This document shows positions 7,554 through 8,963 of a stretch of DNA of 8,963 nucleotides, in pieces (the first letter of the stretch is position 1; every line of letters begins with the position of its first letter). The stretch lies in NCBI GenBank assembly GCA_002705125.1, contig PAHQ01000028.1:28305-37267 (forward strand), read 5' to 3'. Origin of the DNA: Verrucomicrobiales bacterium. GTDB taxonomy: Bacteria; Verrucomicrobiota; Verrucomicrobiia; Verrucomicrobiales; DEV007. The notes beneath the pieces are model-generated. The model did not search any database and was not told where the DNA came from. It was given only the letters and a program-made list of their open reading frames with translations. A program made the position numbers and the translations under genes.

Positions 7554-8432
7554 ATGTCTTCACAAAGTTTAATATTAGGATTACCAAAAGGAAGTTTACA
7601 GAACGCAACCCTCGATTTATTTGAGAAAGCTGGATGGAATATATACGTGTCTTCTCGTTCTTATAGGCCGACCTCAGATGACAAAGAGCTCGAATTGAGG
7701 CTTATACGTGCTCAAGAAATTGGTAGGTATGTTGATCATGGTTTTCTGGATTGTGGAATTACTGGACAAGACTGGATTGCAGAAAACCGTGCAGATGTTG
7801 AAGTTATTTGTGATCTTGCCTATAGCCGAGCATCCAACAATCCGACTCGCTGGGTTTTAGTTGTTCCAGAAGATTCGCCAATTCAAAAAGTTGAAGATTT
7901 GGAAGGTAAAAGAATTGCTACTGAGAGCGTAGGGCTAACGACTGACTTTTTGAAAAATAAAGGAGTTAATGCTGAAGTTGAATTCAGCTGGGGTGCAACT
8001 GAGGTTAAAGTCCCAGAGTTGGTAGATGCTATTGTGGATGTTACTGAGACTGGATCTTCATTAAGAGCTAACAAATTGAGAATAGTTGATACTCTAATGG
8101 AGTCATTTCCTCAGTTTGTTGCGAACAAAAGCGCCTATGAGGATGAATGGAAAAGACAGAAGATTGAGAGGATTGGAATGCTTCTGAAGGCGGCTCAAGC
8201 GGCTAGGGATGTTGTGGGTTTGAAGATGAACGTTCCTAGTGCTGATCTTGATAAATTACTTGAAAAGTTACCTGCTCTCAGAAATCCAACCGTATCAAGA
8301 CTGACGGATGAAAAATGGGTGGCAATTGAGACAGTGCTTCATGAGTCCGTTGTCAGGACTCTCATTCCAGAGCTTAAAGCTCTAGGTGCAGAGGGAATAA
8401 TCGAGTATCCACTAAACAAACTTGTTCTTTAG
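7554..8432 (+). CDS. hisG: ATP phosphoribosyltransferase, long form (HisG)
   Basis: HisG catalyses the first committed step of histidine synthesis: ATP + PRPP to N1-(5-phosphoribosyl)-ATP + PPi, in the cytoplasm. The 292 residues match the long, self-sufficient HisG form; the short form is about 210 residues and needs HisZ. The N-terminus 'LGLPKGSL' and the region '[24 protein letters not shown]' (51-74) are typical of the catalytic domain. The PRPP-binding loop is at about 158-170 ('[14 protein letters not shown]'). The C-terminal regulatory ACT/PII-like domain spans about 203-292, ending '[15 protein letters not shown]', the usual place for histidine feedback inhibition. The only upstream GGA (7542-7544) is a weak ribosome-binding site, nine bases before the ATG. 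No other his gene is in the window, so hisG appears detached from a his operon here. No key region is missing. Confidence 0.97.
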   Translation: MSSQSLILGLPKGSLQNATLDLFEKAGWNIYVSSRSYRPTSDDKELELRLIRAQEIGRYVDHGFLDCGITGQDWIAENRADVEVICDLAYSRASNNPTRWVLVVPEDSPIQKVEDLEGKRIATESVGLTTDFLKNKGVNAEVEFSWGATEVKVPELVDAIVDVTETGSSLRANKLRIVDTLMESFPQFVANKSAYEDEWKRQKIERIGMLLKAAQAARDVVGLKMNVPSADLDKLLEKLPALRNPTVSRLTDEKWVAIETVLHESVVRTLIPELKALGAEGIIEYPLNKLVL

Positions 8433-8510
8433 TACGTAAATATTGTTATTTTAGTTATCTTAATATTATTAGAAAAAATACCCTACAAATTACAATCTGA
8501 AGAAAAAGGA

Positions 8511-8540
8511 TTGGAAAGTAGTCATTAATGATGTTATAGA
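8511..8540 (+). promoter_or_regulatory. Candidate promoter for the mS38-like small gene
   Basis: TTGGAA (8511-8516) and TATAGA (8535-8540) are separated by 18 bases, each matching 4 of 6 positions of the sigma-70-type consensus. Transcription would start near 8547, right at the hairpin at 8549-8563, giving a leader of about 30 bases. This would let the small gene be expressed independently of hisG. Assigned by eye. Confidence 0.4.
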
Positions 8541-8548
8541 CTTCGCCC

Positions 8549-8563
8549 CCAAGGCTTACTTGG
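8549..8563 (+). promoter_or_regulatory. Short leader hairpin overlapping the weak ribosome-binding site
   Basis: CCAAG-GCTTA-CTTGG forms a perfect five-bp stem with a five-base loop, ending 13 bases before the ATG at 8577. The final GG of the right arm is part of the only Shine-Dalgarno-like string (GGAA, 8562-8565). Folding could therefore modulate initiation, or protect the 5' end if the predicted promoter is right. The stem is short, so the effect may be small. Confidence 0.4.
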
Positions 8564-8576
8564 AATTAGAAACTTC

Positions 8577-8681
8577 ATGGGATCACTTAAAAAGAGACGT
8601 AAACCAAAGATTAATAACCACAAGCGACGCAAGCGCATGAGGGCAAATCGCCACAAGAAGCGCTTACGTTACAAGTCTTAG
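8577..8681 (+). CDS. AURKAIP1/COX24-domain (mS38-like, DUF1713) small basic protein
   Basis: This 34-codon gene reads MGSLKKRRKPKINNHKRRKR at its start, contains NRHKKR at 24-29 and ends at a TAG. Eighteen residues are Lys or Arg and two are His; there are no acidic residues. The pattern 'KKRR.K.NKHKRRKR...NRHKKR' is recognisable as the C-terminal domain of mitochondrial mS38 (AURKAIP1, yeast COX24), which also occurs as very short stand-alone proteins in Verrucomicrobia and Bacteroidetes. In mitochondrial ribosomes that segment lies on small-subunit rRNA near the decoding region. A comparable ribosome-bound role is inferred here. It is flanked by its own candidate promoter and a downstream hairpin, and is short enough to be missed by length-filtered gene callers. 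The alternative, a chance basic ORF, is unlikely given the specific motif order. Confidence 0.88.
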   Translation: MGSLKKRRKPKINNHKRRKRMRANRHKKRLRYKS

Positions 8682-8714
8682 GGGTTATTGCTTGTCTGTC
8701 CTTTGGTAGAACCT

Positions 8715-8742
8715 ATTTAATTCTCTTTGAGTATTAAATTTT
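8715..8742 (+). terminator. AT-rich hairpin with short T-tract after the small gene
   Basis: ATTTAAT (8715-8721) pairs with ATTAAAT (8733-8739). Across one T-T mismatch, CTC (8723-8725) pairs with GAG (8729-8731) around a TTT loop. TTTT at 8739-8742 follows on the plus strand. It lies between convergent genes, 33 bases after the small gene's stop and 11 bases from the stop of the minus-strand gene. The stem is AT-rich, so termination may be weak. Read on the minus strand there is no T-tract. Confidence 0.45.
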
Positions 8743-8753
8743 AAAAATCTGGA

Positions 8754-8963
8754 TCAATTTTGTTCCTCACGGTTATCTGAGCCATCATTGCTTGAGAGTT
8801 CTTTGAGAATTTCGCTTTTTAACTCAGTCTTAATTTCATCTTTGATTTCTTGGATGATTTCTTGCTTAAGATCGTCTCTCAGTTCCTCTCGGAGTTTTCT
8901 TTTGAGCTCTTCTGTAGGACCGCTGTAATACCCATCGCTGTAGTAACCATGGTCATCGTGATC
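8754..8963 (-). CDS. Hypothetical protein with tetrad-repeat helical C-terminus (3' fragment)
   Basis: Only the last 69 codons and a TGA stop are inside the window; the start lies to the right. The visible part opens with a His/Asp/Tyr/Gly-rich stretch (DHDDHGYYSDGYYSG). A highly charged predicted helix follows, from about visible residue 18 to 56, in which Leu or Ile recurs at exactly every fourth position. Almost every hydrophobic residue is preceded by an acidic residue and followed by a basic one. The chain ends in a polar tail, SSNDGSDNREEQN. No family is recognised. The composition and strict period argue for a real coding region, although this stretch is absent from a simple ATG-to-stop scan because its start is cut off. 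It is convergent with the small basic gene, 72 bases apart. It could be an oligomerising tail or a single charged helix; function unknown. Confidence 0.72.
   Translation of the reverse strand, partial: DHDDHGYYSDGYYSGPTEELKRKLREELRDDLKQEIIQEIKDEIKTELKSEILKELSSNDGSDNREEQN

Noticed and set aside
8437..8474. AATATT repeats after hisG as a terminator
   Set aside because: AATATT is self-complementary and common in AT-rich DNA; there is no GC stem and no clear T-tract.

Overview
The window looks like chromosomal DNA from a marine or aquatic member of the Verrucomicrobia (PVC group), AT-rich at roughly 40% GC by eye. This rests on gene content, not on a marker-gene match. The clues are a very large secreted CotH/lamin-tail protein ending in a 'DPDKDGYSNLLEYSFG' calcium-loop tail, a two-lobed FG-GAP/ASPIC lipoprotein of the type common in Verrucomicrobia, Planctomycetes and Bacteroidetes, and a tiny, extremely basic AURKAIP1/COX24 (mS38-like) protein. 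A low-GC Puniceicoccaceae/Opitutales-type lineage would fit, but this is inference.

Layout. Positions 1-3587 (+) hold the 3' part of a giant modular extracellular protein whose start lies left of the window. A 179-base gap (3588-3766) carries a strong 13-bp inverted repeat, a weaker dyad and a plausible promoter. Positions 3767-7459 (+) encode a lipoprotein with two seven-motif calcium-binding beta-propellers, each followed by an ASPIC/UnbV domain. After a 94-base gap, hisG (7554-8432, +) encodes long-form ATP phosphoribosyltransferase. After 144 bases comes a 34-codon gene (8577-8681, +) for an mS38-like ribosome-associated protein, with its own candidate promoter, a hairpin at the predicted mRNA 5' end and an AT-rich hairpin/T-tract downstream. 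The right edge holds the last 69 codons of a convergent minus-strand gene (8963-8754) whose C-terminus is a strict four-residue helical repeat.

How the genes relate. The first two genes encode large exported multidomain proteins likely to act in surface attachment, polymer binding or extracellular matrix. They probably form separate transcription units. hisG and the mS38-like gene are housekeeping genes (histidine synthesis, translation) with no evident functional link to them. No tRNA, rRNA, insertion sequence, CRISPR array or phage gene was seen. I found no convincing new multi-gene system. The most unusual items are the symmetric 7+7 architecture of the lipoprotein, the 34-residue basic protein with its leader hairpin, the tetrad-repeat tail at the right edge, and the inverted repeat at 3591-3657.
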